DNA of 12,528 nucleotides from CAYOBW01 sp964402115 (GTDB lineage: Bacteria; Verrucomicrobiota; Kiritimatiellia; UBA8416; CAYOBW01): assembly GCA_964402115.1 (NCBI GenBank), contig CAYOBW010000207.1:1-12528 (forward strand), read 5' to 3'. Below the pieces are notes generated by a model. It was given only the letters and a program-made list of their open reading frames with translations. It made no database searches and was not told where the DNA came from. The position numbers and the translations under genes are program-made. Below are positions 5,541 through 12,528 of this stretch, piece by piece (position 1 is the stretch's first letter; the number at the start of each line of letters is the position of its first letter).

Positions 5541-7094
5541 CTACCCGATGAGCAGGCTCTGCGCCGTCATCTCCGCGGGACAAGGCAATCCCAGGAGTTG
5601 CAGCACGGTGGGCGCGATATCCGCCAGCTTCCCGCGCGTCGCCAGCTTCCGCCCGGCGGCGTCGCGCGCCACATAGATGCACTCCACCGGGTTCAGCGTG
5701 TGGCTGGTCTTGACCATCCCGGTAACCACGTCAAGCATCTCCTCCGCATTGCCATGGTCCGCCGTGATGAGGATGTGCGCGTCCAGCTCCAGGCACCGCG
5801 CCACGACATGGCCGACGCACTCGTCCACGACCTCGATCGCGCGCCGCGCGGCGTCGAAATCGCCGGTGTGACCGACCATGTCGCCGTTCGCGAAGTTCAC
5901 CGCGACGAACGCGTACGGGTTGTCAGCCAGCCGCTTGAGCAGCTCCGCCGTCACGTTGTACGCCTCCATCTCCGGGTGGCTCGCGAACGTCGCCGGATCG
6001 AAGCGGCTGGGCACTTCCACCTGGTCCTCCAGCGCGTACGGCGTGGTGGATTTCCCGTTGAAGAAGCTCGTCACATGGCGGAACTTCTGGGTCTCCGCAA
6101 TCCGCAGCTGGCGCAGCCCGGCGCCGGCGATCACCTCGCCCAGGAGGTTGTTCATGCCGCCGCCAACGTTCATCGGACCGAGCATGTACTCGGTGAACTC
6201 GTCGTAGTACCGCGTGAGCCCCAGGTAGACGATCCTCGGCCGCGCCCGGCGCCGCCCCTTGTAGCCGTCCTCGACAAAGGCCTGCGTGAGCTGGATCGCC
6301 CGGTCCTGGCGGTAGTTCGTATGCACGACGCAATCGCCGTCGCGCATCCCGTCGTATGCGCCCACCACGTACGGGAGAATGTACTCGTCCACCATTTCCA
6401 CGCCGTCCGGCGTCCTGTCCTGCGCGTACGACTCGCGCACGGCGGCTTCGGCATCGGTCGCGCGCCGGCCCACCGCACTCACGAGGCACTCGTACGCCTG
6501 GTCGGTCAACGACCACTTCTGCGAGCGGTCCATCGCGTAGTAGCGCCCCATGACCGTGCCGATGCGGCAGCCGCCGACCTCCTTCATCACCAGCGCCAGC
6601 TTCGCCAGGTACTCCAGCGTGCTGCGCGGCGGCGTATCGCGACCGTCCAGGAAGGGGTGCACGACAATCTCACCCTCCGGGAACTCCGCGCGCGCGCGCC
6701 GCATGATCTTGAAGAGATGCTCCTGGTGGGCGTGCACGCCCTCGTCCTGCAGCAAGCCCAGCAGGTGCAGGCGGCTGCGATTCGTCCGCCAGGCCGCAAC
6801 CAGGTTTCGCCACTTCGGCACGTCGAAGAACGTACCCATGCGCAGCCCATCGTCGATGCGCTTCAACTCCTGGATCACGATCCGGCCCGCGCCCATGTTC
6901 AGGTGCCCCACCTCGCTCGAACCCTGGTAGCCGTCAGGGAGCCCCACCGGCTCGCCCGAGCAATCGAGCAGGGTCCACGGGAAGCGCTGCTTGTAGCCGG
7001 ACACGTTCGGCGTCGCCGCCGCGGCCACCGCATTGCCCTCGACACGCTCGGATACGCCCCAACCGTCACGGATAATCAACACGACAGGTCGCAT
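5541..7094 (-). CDS. gpmI: 2,3-bisphosphoglycerate-independent phosphoglycerate mutase
   Basis: The enzyme interconverts 3- and 2-phosphoglycerate in glycolysis and gluconeogenesis, using two Mn ions. The 517-residue product has the alkaline-phosphatase-fold start VLIIRDGWG with metal ligand Asp10, and the catalytic Ser60 in GYQGSSEVGHLNMGAGR. It also has HPFLDGRDTPP, MGRYYAMDR, NFANGDMVGHTGDFDA and ITADHGNAEEM with further metal ligands, and ends normally. Length matches the family. The frame is open upstream to 7220, but that extension is low-complexity and encoded by a direct repeat. I therefore start at the ATG at 7094, which places RDGWG at the usual distance; an AAGGGA lies about 9 nt upstream. 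It is the first gene of a pair with the amidase. Confidence 0.92.
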   Translation of the reverse strand: MRPVVLIIRDGWGVSERVEGNAVAAAATPNVSGYKQRFPWTLLDCSGEPVGLPDGYQGSSEVGHLNMGAGRIVIQELKRIDDGLRMGTFFDVPKWRNLVAAWRTNRSRLHLLGLLQDEGVHAHQEHLFKIMRRARAEFPEGEIVVHPFLDGRDTPPRSTLEYLAKLALVMKEVGGCRIGTVMGRYYAMDRSQKWSLTDQAYECLVSAVGRRATDAEAAVRESYAQDRTPDGVEMVDEYILPYVVGAYDGMRDGDCVVHTNYRQDRAIQLTQAFVEDGYKGRRRARPRIVYLGLTRYYDEFTEYMLGPMNVGGGMNNLLGEVIAGAGLRQLRIAETQKFRHVTSFFNGKSTTPYALEDQVEVPSRFDPATFASHPEMEAYNVTAELLKRLADNPYAFVAVNFANGDMVGHTGDFDAARRAIEVVDECVGHVVARCLELDAHILITADHGNAEEMLDVVTGMVKTSHTLNPVECIYVARDAAGRKLATRGKLADIAPTVLQLLGLPCPAEMTAQSLLIG

Positions 7095-7611
7095 GTGCTT
7101 GTTCCCTTTCTTAAACCGACGGCACGCCACCGGCAGCAGCGTCGCTTGTGAAGCGGGCATTGAAACCCATCCCCCCGGCGAAGGGCAAGCGTTTTTGGTG
7201 CATGCGTTTTTTTGGTGCATGGGGTTCCACCGGGGTGTGCGTCAGGAAAGTGACACGACTTCCGGGATAGCTCCCGAAACCCCTTGCATGACGGCTTTTG
7301 TCCCACCAGCCGTGTATATGGAGTCTTTACAACCACAGACCGGGTCGCGAGGACGCTTGCCCGCCATCTCGGTGCCTTGATCGTCCCTGGAGGCTGCCAT
7401 CTGGAGGGCGAACGGCCTCGTGAGCCGTGTGCGCTGCGGGTGCGCAGGCAGCGCGGGGAACACCGGCGACAGCGCAGGTGCAGATTGGGGTCGTGGCTTC
7501 TGTCTTGCATGCCAGGCCCCACCCTGCTAAACGATAGCCGCCCTAGGGGGCAGAGCGGCGGCGGGACGCAGACGGCAGCCCACGCCGGCCGGGATCCAGC
7601 AGTTTCTCCAG
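7095..7611. other. Divergent intergenic region between gpmI and kup
   Basis: I see no gene in these 517 bases. They hold a direct repeat of TTTTTGGTGCATG (7192-7204 and 7209-7221) and, at 7322-7344, a minus-strand element (CCCGGTCTG then TGGTTGTAAAGACT) also found before the PPTase-like gene. A weak plus-strand promoter candidate for kup lies at 7505-7533 (TTGCAT-N17-TAAACG), and several short GC hairpins include ACGGC...GCCGT near 7410. The region must carry divergent promoters for gpmI and kup, but none is convincing by consensus. Confidence 0.5.
7192..7221. repeat. Direct repeat TTTTTGGTGCATG, two copies
   Basis: Copies at 7192-7204 and 7209-7221 are identical. On the minus strand they lie 98-128 nt upstream of the gpmI start. 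Possible regulator site, or simple slippage duplication. Confidence 0.5.
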
Positions 7612-9528
7612 ATGTCCGACACAGCAACCAACGCAGTGCAGGGTGGCGACACGCATACCGGGGGCAGCCCCCAGGGGGGTCGCGCCCTGCTGATCGCCGC
7701 ACTGGGTGTCGTGTTCGGCGATATCGGCACCAGCCCCTTGTATGCCTTCCGCGAGTGCTTTGCCGCGGGCCGCGGGCTGCCGGTGACCGAGGCCAACATC
7801 CTGGGCATCCTCTCGCTGATCTTCTGGTCGCTGGCGCTGGTGATCTCCGTCAAGTACCTGGTCTTCCTGCTGCAAGCCGACAACCGGGGCGAAGGCGGCA
7901 TCCTGGCGCTCTCTGCCCTGCTCGGGCGGCACCTGGAGGACCGCTCGCGCGGTTGGGCCCTGCTGCTGGGCACAGGGCTCTTCGGCGCCGCCCTGCTCTA
8001 CGGCGACGGCATCATCACGCCGGCCATCTCCGTGCTCAGCGCGGTCGAGGGGCTGAACGTCGCCACCACGGCGTTCGAACCCTACGTGCAGGCCATCTCC
8101 ATCACCGTGCTGGCGGCCCTGTTCCTCGTGCAGCGCAGCGGCACGGCGCGCATCGGCGCGGTGTTCGGCCCCGTGCTGCTGGCCTGGTTCGCCACGCTCG
8201 CCGTCCTGGGCGCCTGCTCGGTGGCGCAGACGCCGCGCGTGTTGCTCGCCGTGAATCCGCTCCACGCCATCAATGTCTTCGTGCAGACGCCCTGGCTCGG
8301 ATTCGTGATCCTGGGTACCGTCTTTCTGGCCGTGACGGGCGGCGAAGTCATGTATGCGGACATGGGGCACTTCGGCAAGCGGGTCATCCGCCAGGCGTGG
8401 TTCTACATCGTCATGCCCGCCGTGTTGCTGAGCTACTTCGGGCAGGCCGCCTTCCTGCTGCGCGAGCCGACCCTGACCGAGAACCTGTTCTACCGCCTCG
8501 CCCCCGCATGGATGCTTTACCCGCTGGTCGCGCTGGCCACGGCCGCCACGGTCATCGCCTCGCAGTCGGTCATTTCCGGCGCCTTTTCCCTGACCCGGCA
8601 GGCCATCCAGCTGGGCGACTGGCCCCGCATGCGCATCCTGCACACCTCCACCCAGGCCATCGGGCAAATCTACGTGCCGGGCGTGAACTGGGCGCTCTGT
8701 GCCGGCACGATCGCCCTGGTGCTCTCCTTCCGCACGTCCGGAAGACTGGCCGGCGCATACGGCATAGCCGTGGCCGCCACGATGCTGATCACCACCCTGC
8801 TGGCCGTGGCGGCGGCGCCCAAGATCTGGCGCGCACGCCTGCCCGTTCTCGTACCCATGGCCACCCTCTTCATCGCCATCAACCTGGCCTTCCTCGGTTC
8901 CTGTATGCTCAAGATCCAGACCGGCGGCTGGGTCCCCTTGCTGCTTGGCGCGCTGATGTACGTGGCCATGACCATCTGGCGGCAGGGGCGGCGCCTGCTC
9001 TCGGCGCGCATCGAAAGCGAACTGCTCTCCGAAGCACTGTTCCTCGAAGACGTAGCTGCGCACCCGCCGCTCCGCGTGCCGGGGGTGGCGGTCTTCCTGA
9101 CCGGCAACGAGACCGGCATTCCGCGCACCCTCCTGCACAACTACAAGCACAACAAGGTCATCCACACGCAGACGGTGCTGGTCACGGTGCGCACGGAGGA
9201 GGTGCCGTTCGTGGCGGAGGCCGAGCGCGTGACGCTGCGCGTGCTCGGGCAGGGCTTCTACCGGGTCCTGCTACGGTACGGCTTCACCGAAGTGCCGCGC
9301 GTACCCAAGGCCCTCGGGAAGATTGAAGCCGAGGGGCTGGCGTTCTCGTACTACAACACGACGTACTTCCTGGGCGGTGAAACGCTGCTCGCCGGCAAGG
9401 GGCGCTCGCTATCGCCGTGGCGCGCCACGCTCTACGCCTTCATGGCGCGCAACGCGTTCGACGCGACACACTTCTACCACATTCCGCCCAACCGCGTGGT
9501 GGTGCTCGGCGGCCAGATCGAGCTGTAG
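7612..9528 (+). CDS. kup: Kup-type low-affinity potassium uptake transporter
   Basis: A 638-residue membrane protein of the KUP/HAK/KT family, which brings K+ into the cell, probably with protons. After a hydrophilic, glycine-rich start it shows the family signature GVVFGDIGTSPLYAF (32-46), then NRGEGGILAL, LLYGDGIITPAISVLSAVEG, FLAVTGGEVMYADMGHFG and about twelve hydrophobic segments up to about residue 465. The remaining 170 residues are the cytosolic domain, ending with the family-typical HFYHIPPNRVVVLG. Length is normal (about 620-700). The ATG at 7612 has no good Shine-Dalgarno sequence; later starts would cut into the first helix. It is alone in its direction and ends 12 nt from the convergent glycosyltransferase stop. 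Confidence 0.93.
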   Translation: MSDTATNAVQGGDTHTGGSPQGGRALLIAALGVVFGDIGTSPLYAFRECFAAGRGLPVTEANILGILSLIFWSLALVISVKYLVFLLQADNRGEGGILALSALLGRHLEDRSRGWALLLGTGLFGAALLYGDGIITPAISVLSAVEGLNVATTAFEPYVQAISITVLAALFLVQRSGTARIGAVFGPVLLAWFATLAVLGACSVAQTPRVLLAVNPLHAINVFVQTPWLGFVILGTVFLAVTGGEVMYADMGHFGKRVIRQAWFYIVMPAVLLSYFGQAAFLLREPTLTENLFYRLAPAWMLYPLVALATAATVIASQSVISGAFSLTRQAIQLGDWPRMRILHTSTQAIGQIYVPGVNWALCAGTIALVLSFRTSGRLAGAYGIAVAATMLITTLLAVAAAPKIWRARLPVLVPMATLFIAINLAFLGSCMLKIQTGGWVPLLLGALMYVAMTIWRQGRRLLSARIESELLSEALFLEDVAAHPPLRVPGVAVFLTGNETGIPRTLLHNYKHNKVIHTQTVLVTVRTEEVPFVAEAERVTLRVLGQGFYRVLLRYGFTEVPRVPKALGKIEAEGLAFSYYNTTYFLGGETLLAGKGRSLSPWRATLYAFMARNAFDATHFYHIPPNRVVVLGGQIEL

Positions 9529-9540
9529 CGACGCGCCGGT

Positions 9541-10299
9541 TCAGTCGGGGAAGCCGGACGCGGCGTGACGCCTGATGCGAACCAGCGCGCCCAGCATGCG
9601 CAGCGCATCGCGGACCGGCTGAACCTTCGACCCCTTGATGGCCTGCCAGACCACCGGCGTTTCGGAGATGCGCAAGTGCATCAGGCCGGCCAGGTAGAGC
9701 AGCTCGACGTCGAACGCCCAGCCGTTCTCGCGCAGGTGCGGCAGGAGGCGCCGGACGCACGCGCGGGTCAGCAGTTTGAAGCCGCACTGCGTATCGGAGA
9801 CGGCAGGGATGCCGATCAGGCGCGTGACCCGCCAGAAGATGCCGCCCAGCAGGCTCCGCCACCACGTGCGGTGCGCGGCCTGCCCCGGACCGCGGCGGGT
9901 GCCAATCGCCAGGTCTGCCCCTGCCGCAGCCAGGGCCAGCAGCTTCGGCGCTTCCGCGATGGGCGTCGAACCGTCGGCATCCGTGAAGAGCATCAGCTCG
10001 CCCCGCGCCGCGGCCAGGCCGTGCCGCACAGCCCCGCCCTTGCCCGTATTGGACGCGAGCTGCAGCAGGCGCACGCCGGGATTCGCCTCGGCGACCGCAC
10101 GCACGTAAGCGACGGTATCGTCCTGGCTGCCGTCGTCCACCACAAGCACCTCGCCCCCCCCCTCCACCGTGGCGGCAAAAGCCGCGACCGCGGGCAGGTA
10201 GGCAGGCAGGCGCCGGGCCTCGTTGAAGGCCGGGATGACGATGCTGAGGCGGCAGACAGAAGCTGCCGCCGGTCTCTCGTTGTTCGTCTCAGGCCCCAT
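9541..10299 (-). CDS. GT2 glycosyltransferase, dolichyl-phosphate glucosyltransferase-like
   Basis: A 252-residue family 2 glycosyltransferase with GT-A fold. The start CRLSIVIPAFNEARRLPAYL (16-35) is the nucleotide-sugar site, with VVDDGSQDDT (53-62), NTGKGGAVRHGL (84-95), the metal-binding DADG (107-110) and SDTQCGFKLL in the acceptor region. The end pattern PVVWQAIKGSKVQPVRDALR is typical of the group that transfers glucose or mannose from a nucleotide sugar to polyprenyl phosphate at the membrane face. No membrane helix is seen, so it would be peripheral. AGGA lies 5 nt before the ATG. It starts 50 nt behind the LURP-one-like gene and probably shares its transcript. The exact sugar and acceptor cannot be read from sequence. 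Confidence 0.85.
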   Translation of the reverse strand: MGPETNNERPAAASVCRLSIVIPAFNEARRLPAYLPAVAAFAATVEGGGEVLVVDDGSQDDTVAYVRAVAEANPGVRLLQLASNTGKGGAVRHGLAAARGELMLFTDADGSTPIAEAPKLLALAAAGADLAIGTRRGPGQAAHRTWWRSLLGGIFWRVTRLIGIPAVSDTQCGFKLLTRACVRRLLPHLRENGWAFDVELLYLAGLMHLRISETPVVWQAIKGSKVQPVRDALRMLGALVRIRRHAASGFPD

Positions 10300-10349
10300 T
10301 TCTGTCCTGCCTCAAGCCCGCCTTCGGCCGCGGCTGCCCGTGCGCCGCC

Positions 10350-10961
10350 CTAGCCCTGCCGGCCTTCGACCGCGGACAGCACCACGGCGGCGGCCAGGCC
10401 GAGACGGCGGTCGAGGCGTCCGTCGCGGTCCTTGCTGAAGTCCAGCGTGAGTTTCAGGACGAACGGGTTGAAGTTCTGCTTGAAGGTGCAGACCTCCTGT
10501 CCACCCAGCGTGCCGCTGTAGGACTGCGGAATCAGGTTCGTGAGAAAGCGACGCATCAGCGCGAGGATGATGTGGTCCTCCTTGATCAGGCCGACCTCGC
10601 GGTCCGCCGTGTCGAGCAGGATCCACTCGTCCGAGATGATGGACTTGAGGCCCTTGCGGCGGAGGGCCCCCACCTTCTCGCCCGTCACCGCATCCGTGAC
10701 GTCGTAGGTGGCCGCAAAATCGATGACCTGCCGGGCCTGGATCCGCAGCACTTCCGTCTGCATGTCCTCGCCGGTGAAAAGGCGGATGTCCTCCTTGAGT
10801 TTGAACGCCTTCTGCTTGGAATAGAAGACGACGTTACCCGCGGGATCGTAGATATGGAAAGCCGCGCCGAAGAGCTTGAAGATCTTCCGGCGCACCAGAT
10901 ACGTCGTGTGTTTATACCGGCTATCCGTGGCGCCGGTCGCTGCGTTCGCTCCGTTGGTCAT
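10350..10961 (-). CDS. LURP-one-related / tubby-like domain protein
   Basis: The 203-residue product lacks a signal peptide or membrane helix. Conserved-looking stretches are YLVRRKIFKLFGAAFHIYDP (21-40), SKQKAFKLKEDIRLF (48-62), IDFAATYDVTDAVTGEKVGA (80-99), RRKGLKSIISDEW (101-113) and NFNPFVLKL, ending LDRRLGLAAAVVLSAVEGRQ. The repeated pattern of short strands with 'aFKlkEd', 'YDV-D' and 'RRKGLKSI-sDeW' fits the LURP-one-related (LOR) fold, relatives of tubby and scramblase C-terminal domains. Bacterial members have no settled function; lipid or membrane binding is suggested by fold only. AGGAGG at 10968-10973 lies 6 nt before the ATG, so this start is firm. It is the first gene of a pair with the glycosyltransferase. 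Confidence 0.7.
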   Translation of the reverse strand: MTNGANAATGATDSRYKHTTYLVRRKIFKLFGAAFHIYDPAGNVVFYSKQKAFKLKEDIRLFTGEDMQTEVLRIQARQVIDFAATYDVTDAVTGEKVGALRRKGLKSIISDEWILLDTADREVGLIKEDHIILALMRRFLTNLIPQSYSGTLGGQEVCTFKQNFNPFVLKLTLDFSKDRDGRLDRRLGLAAAVVLSAVEGRQG

Positions 10962-11034
10962 GCTTCCCCTCCTGTCGCTGTGATGGACGATGACCCAGGC
11001 CCTCCTGGCCCGGCACGTGTGTAACCCGCGTCCC

Positions 11035-11063
11035 ACTATGTCACACGGCCGCGACCGGTGCAA
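11035..11063 (-). promoter_or_regulatory. Promoter candidate for the LURP-one-like / GT2 pair (TTGCAC-N17-CATAGT)
   Basis: On the minus strand TTGCAC (11058-11063) and CATAGT (11035-11040) have ideal 17-nt spacing and lie 73 nt before the start codon. The leader in between holds a CCAGG/CCTGG palindrome. Confidence 0.5.
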
Positions 11064-11110
11064 GCGCGGGCGCCGGGCCGACAGCAGTTCTCAGTATGGC
11101 CACCGGCAGG

Positions 11111-11135
11111 TGTCTGAGACCGGCTTGTCTGAGAC
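11111..11135. repeat. Twin TGTCTGAGAC motif, 15-bp period
   Basis: Identical copies at 11111-11120 and 11126-11135, each containing the palindrome GTCT-G-AGAC. They lie about 50 nt upstream of the promoter candidate of the LURP-one-like gene, so a regulator-binding pair is possible. Confidence 0.4.
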
Positions 11136-11162
11136 TTCAGTGACGGACCGGCATCGCGCAGT

Positions 11163-11214
11163 GACGGCGCGGGAGCGCCGTCCAACGTAGAAGGACGGTC
11201 CTCCCGGGCCGTCC
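11163..11214. repeat. Two adjacent GC-rich hairpins (REP-like)
   Basis: GACGGCGC (11163-11170) pairs perfectly with GCGCCGTC (11175-11182) around GGGA. GGACGGTCC (11193-11201) pairs with GGGCCGTCC (11206-11214) around TCCC with one G-T pair. Both lack a T-run. They resemble the arms at 1494-1564 (GGAC/CCGTC core). Confidence 0.55.
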
Positions 11215-11336
11215 CGGCAAGCGCGAAGAGGACGAGTACGATTCGGAACCGCACCGCGGTAGAATGGATCAACGGGCCCTTCAGGCGTGCCTTCGTCCAT
11301 CATGCCAACTGTCGCCGGGCTTGGGCCCGCGCCCCG

Positions 11337-12098
11337 TCACGGCAGGCGCGACGGCAGGTTGAGACAGTCGATCGTCCACTGGAGGGTCTCGAAGTTCGCG
11401 ACAGGGGCCACCACGGCAGCGGCGTAGGGGCGGGCGACTTCAGGGGCGAACAGCCACCACGGTGCGGGGGGGACGTGATCCGCGGCGGCGGGCCGACGGA
11501 CGCGCAGGCGGAGGGGCGTTTCGGTCTGCGCGGGGATGCTGAAGGCGGAGGGGGCAGCGCCCTGGAGCGGTGTAGCCGCCCGGCTGTACGCCGTTTTGCG
11601 CACGCAGAGCGCATGCAGCAGGGCGGGACGATAAGTCGCGGCGGCCGCCTCGACCAGGCGCCGTTCGCGACGGGAGAGCAGTTGCAGGACAGACGCATCA
11701 TCGGCCTGCAGTCCATCACGGATGCGCATGAGGTGCACACCGAGGGCTGGTGTCGGAGCGATGACGACGAGCGTCCAGTCCTCAGCCGTCGCGACATCGA
11801 ACGTGACCGGCAAACGGGCGCCGGCGGCGTCCGCGACCCGCAACTTGCCGTGGGCTGCCGGCACAAAGCGGAGCAGGTGCGCCGGGAAGCCTGTGTACAG
11901 CGCCAGGATGCTGCGCAGCGCGTAACGGGCAAACAGAAGCACATCCTGGTCCCGCTGACGGGGCTTGCCGGCTGCCTGCCCCCGCTCCTCCGGCGACAGC
12001 ACTGCCCAAATCCGCTCGCGGTGAGCCGCCAGGCTGGGCATGAATACCCGCCAGACATCCGCCTGTTCCGGCCCTCCAACGGGTACGCTGTCCGGCAC
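11337..12098 (-). CDS. Sfp-type 4'-phosphopantetheinyl transferase homologue lacking the metal-binding residues
   Basis: The order of motifs follows Sfp-type transferases, which load phosphopantetheine onto carrier proteins: ADVWRVF (13-19), LSPEERGQA (34-42), FARYALRSILALYTG (56-70, like the aR-x-x-LR-x-x-L-x-Y segment), HGKLRV (83-88, like HGKP), a strand near FDVATAEDW (100-108, where FNLSHS is expected), LGVHLMRI (119-126, for GVDIE), LSRRERRLVE and CVRKTAYSRA (165-174, for W-x-KEA-x-x-KA). The Mg-binding Asp and Glu of GVDIE are His and Met, and the Glu of KEA is Thr, so transferase activity is unlikely. The start is uncertain: GTG at 12098 is my choice because the domain begins just after it and a promoter-like element lies upstream; the frame is open to 12263 through an 18-bp tandem repeat. 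No carrier-protein or synthase gene is nearby. Confidence 0.5.
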   Translation of the reverse strand: MPDSVPVGGPEQADVWRVFMPSLAAHRERIWAVLSPEERGQAAGKPRQRDQDVLLFARYALRSILALYTGFPAHLLRFVPAAHGKLRVADAAGARLPVTFDVATAEDWTLVVIAPTPALGVHLMRIRDGLQADDASVLQLLSRRERRLVEAAAATYRPALLHALCVRKTAYSRAATPLQGAAPSAFSIPAQTETPLRLRVRRPAAADHVPPAPWWLFAPEVARPYAAAVVAPVANFETLQWTIDCLNLPSRLP

Positions 12099-12108
12099 TT
12101 TCCACAAA

Positions 12109-12137
12109 GTCTTCACAACCACACAACCTCTCGTCCA
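12109..12137 (-). promoter_or_regulatory. Third copy of the shared element (TGGACG-N17-GAAGAC)
   Basis: On the minus strand GGTCTGGACG is followed after 17 nt by GAAGACTTTGTG, parallel to the elements before the cupin and DUF6132-like genes. It lies directly before the proposed start of the PPTase-like gene. A second -10-like box, TATAGT, lies at 12166-12171 on the same strand. Confidence 0.3.
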
Positions 12138-12227
12138 GACCGGGACCGGCACACAAAGGGCAACGACTATAGCAGAAACCCGCGCCGGGGAGAATAGGGT
12201 CATCGCACAAAAAGTGGGGACGACCGA

Positions 12228-12263
12228 CGACCGACGACCGGCCATCGACCGACGACCGGCCAT
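12228..12263. repeat. 18-bp perfect tandem repeat, two copies
   Basis: CGACCGACGACCGGCCAT occurs at 12228-12245 and 12246-12263, preceded by a partial copy (CGACCGA at 12221-12227). On the minus strand it reads MAGRRS twice at the front of the longest PPTase-like frame, which argues against that start. Confidence 0.8.
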
Positions 12264-12361
12264 GGCATTATCCTAGCTGCTAGAAACGGGAGTCGCCCTC
12301 CACTTTCTCTCTGCACATTCACATCACCGTACCGGTGGGGACGCGGGCCTTTCGCCAGTCT

Positions 12362-12384
12362 CCCTCTCCCCGGCGGGGAGAGGG
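12362..12384. repeat. Perfect 10-bp hairpin of the CCCTCTCCCC/GGGGAGAGGG type
   Basis: CCCTCTCCCC (12362-12371) and GGGGAGAGGG (12375-12384) enclose GGC, followed by CCGGGGTGAGGGG. This is a well-known kind of dispersed intergenic palindrome in GC-rich bacteria. No T-run follows. Confidence 0.7.
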
Positions 12385-12528
12385 CCGGGGTGAGGGGCAG
12401 CAGGCCCATGCCGCATGGGACCTGTCCGGCGGGAGCACGCAGGCACGGCCGCGGATTCCAAGCCAGACCTTTGCGAGAGCCGCGGCAACGCCTTGCCGGG
12501 GCGTGACATCCGTGGGTCAACCCGTGAG

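Larger units (their letters stand above)
11064..11336. other. Intergenic region with palindromes
   Basis: No gene seen. It holds a twin TGTCTGAGAC motif and two adjacent GC-rich hairpins, described separately. Confidence 0.5.
12138..12528. other. Repeat-rich non-coding right end
   Basis: I see no protein gene here. The stretch holds an 18-bp tandem repeat, a perfect CCCTCTCCCC hairpin and the palindrome CCCATGC-C-GCATGGG at 12405-12419. Open frames over it consist of repeat translations. Confidence 0.5.

Noticed and set aside
4181..7151. Long plus-strand frames opposite the amidase and gpmI
   Set aside because: Arg/His/Val-rich shadow translations; the minus-strand genes carry full family motifs.
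7095..7220. Longer N-terminus for gpmI
   Set aside because: The extension is encoded by a direct repeat and would place the metal-binding Asp about 50 residues too far from the start.
7543..9165. A 540-residue open frame antisense to kup
   Set aside because: It is rich in Gly, His, Gln and Arg with no domain pattern, as expected for the complement of a GC-rich gene, while kup has clear motifs.
7284..9326. A long plus-strand frame overlapping kup in another phase
   Set aside because: It is a low-complexity Arg/Ala/Gly translation without ribosome binding site; the kup frame explains the DNA.
1..12528. CRISPR array
   Set aside because: No regularly spaced repeats with unique spacers occur anywhere in the window.

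Overview
The window is GC-rich bacterial chromosomal DNA with short gene gaps and no phage or plasmid core genes. Gene content (FGGY sugar kinase, GpmI-type phosphoglycerate mutase, Kup, DUF6788 plus ISKra4-like transposase, GC-rich intergenic palindromes) suggests a PVC-superphylum bacterium, perhaps Kiritimatiellota or Lentisphaerota. That placement is an inference with low confidence.

Layout. Positions 1-700 hold the 5' part of an ISKra4-like insertion sequence on the minus strand: a DUF6788-type ORF and, one frame back, the start of the transposase, joined at an A8 slippery run. Positions 890-2520 are an accessory patch: a small cupin gene, a fused DUF72 remnant, a long inverted repeat, a small DUF6132-like membrane protein with an in-frame UGA at a conserved cysteine, and a truncated VapBC-type toxin-antitoxin pair ending at tRNA-Pro(CGG). 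From 2755 on the DNA looks like ordinary chromosome: a rhamnulokinase-like kinase (+), convergent with a gpmI-amidase pair (-), then kup (+), convergent with a LURP-one-like / GT2 glycosyltransferase pair (-), and finally a phosphopantetheinyl-transferase-like gene (-) that has lost its metal-binding residues. The right end, about 12100-12528, is repeat-rich and non-coding.

How genes work together. gpmI and the secreted amidase lie 10 nt apart and are probably cotranscribed. The LURP-one-like gene and the glycosyltransferase lie 50 nt apart and share one good promoter candidate. The kinase, kup and the PPTase-like gene stand alone.

The most interesting points are the UGA-interrupted DUF6132 gene, with a hairpin of bacterial SECIS geometry just downstream (selenoprotein or pseudogene), the programmed -1 frameshift site in the insertion sequence, the PPTase homologue without catalytic residues, and a promoter-like motif shared by several genes.
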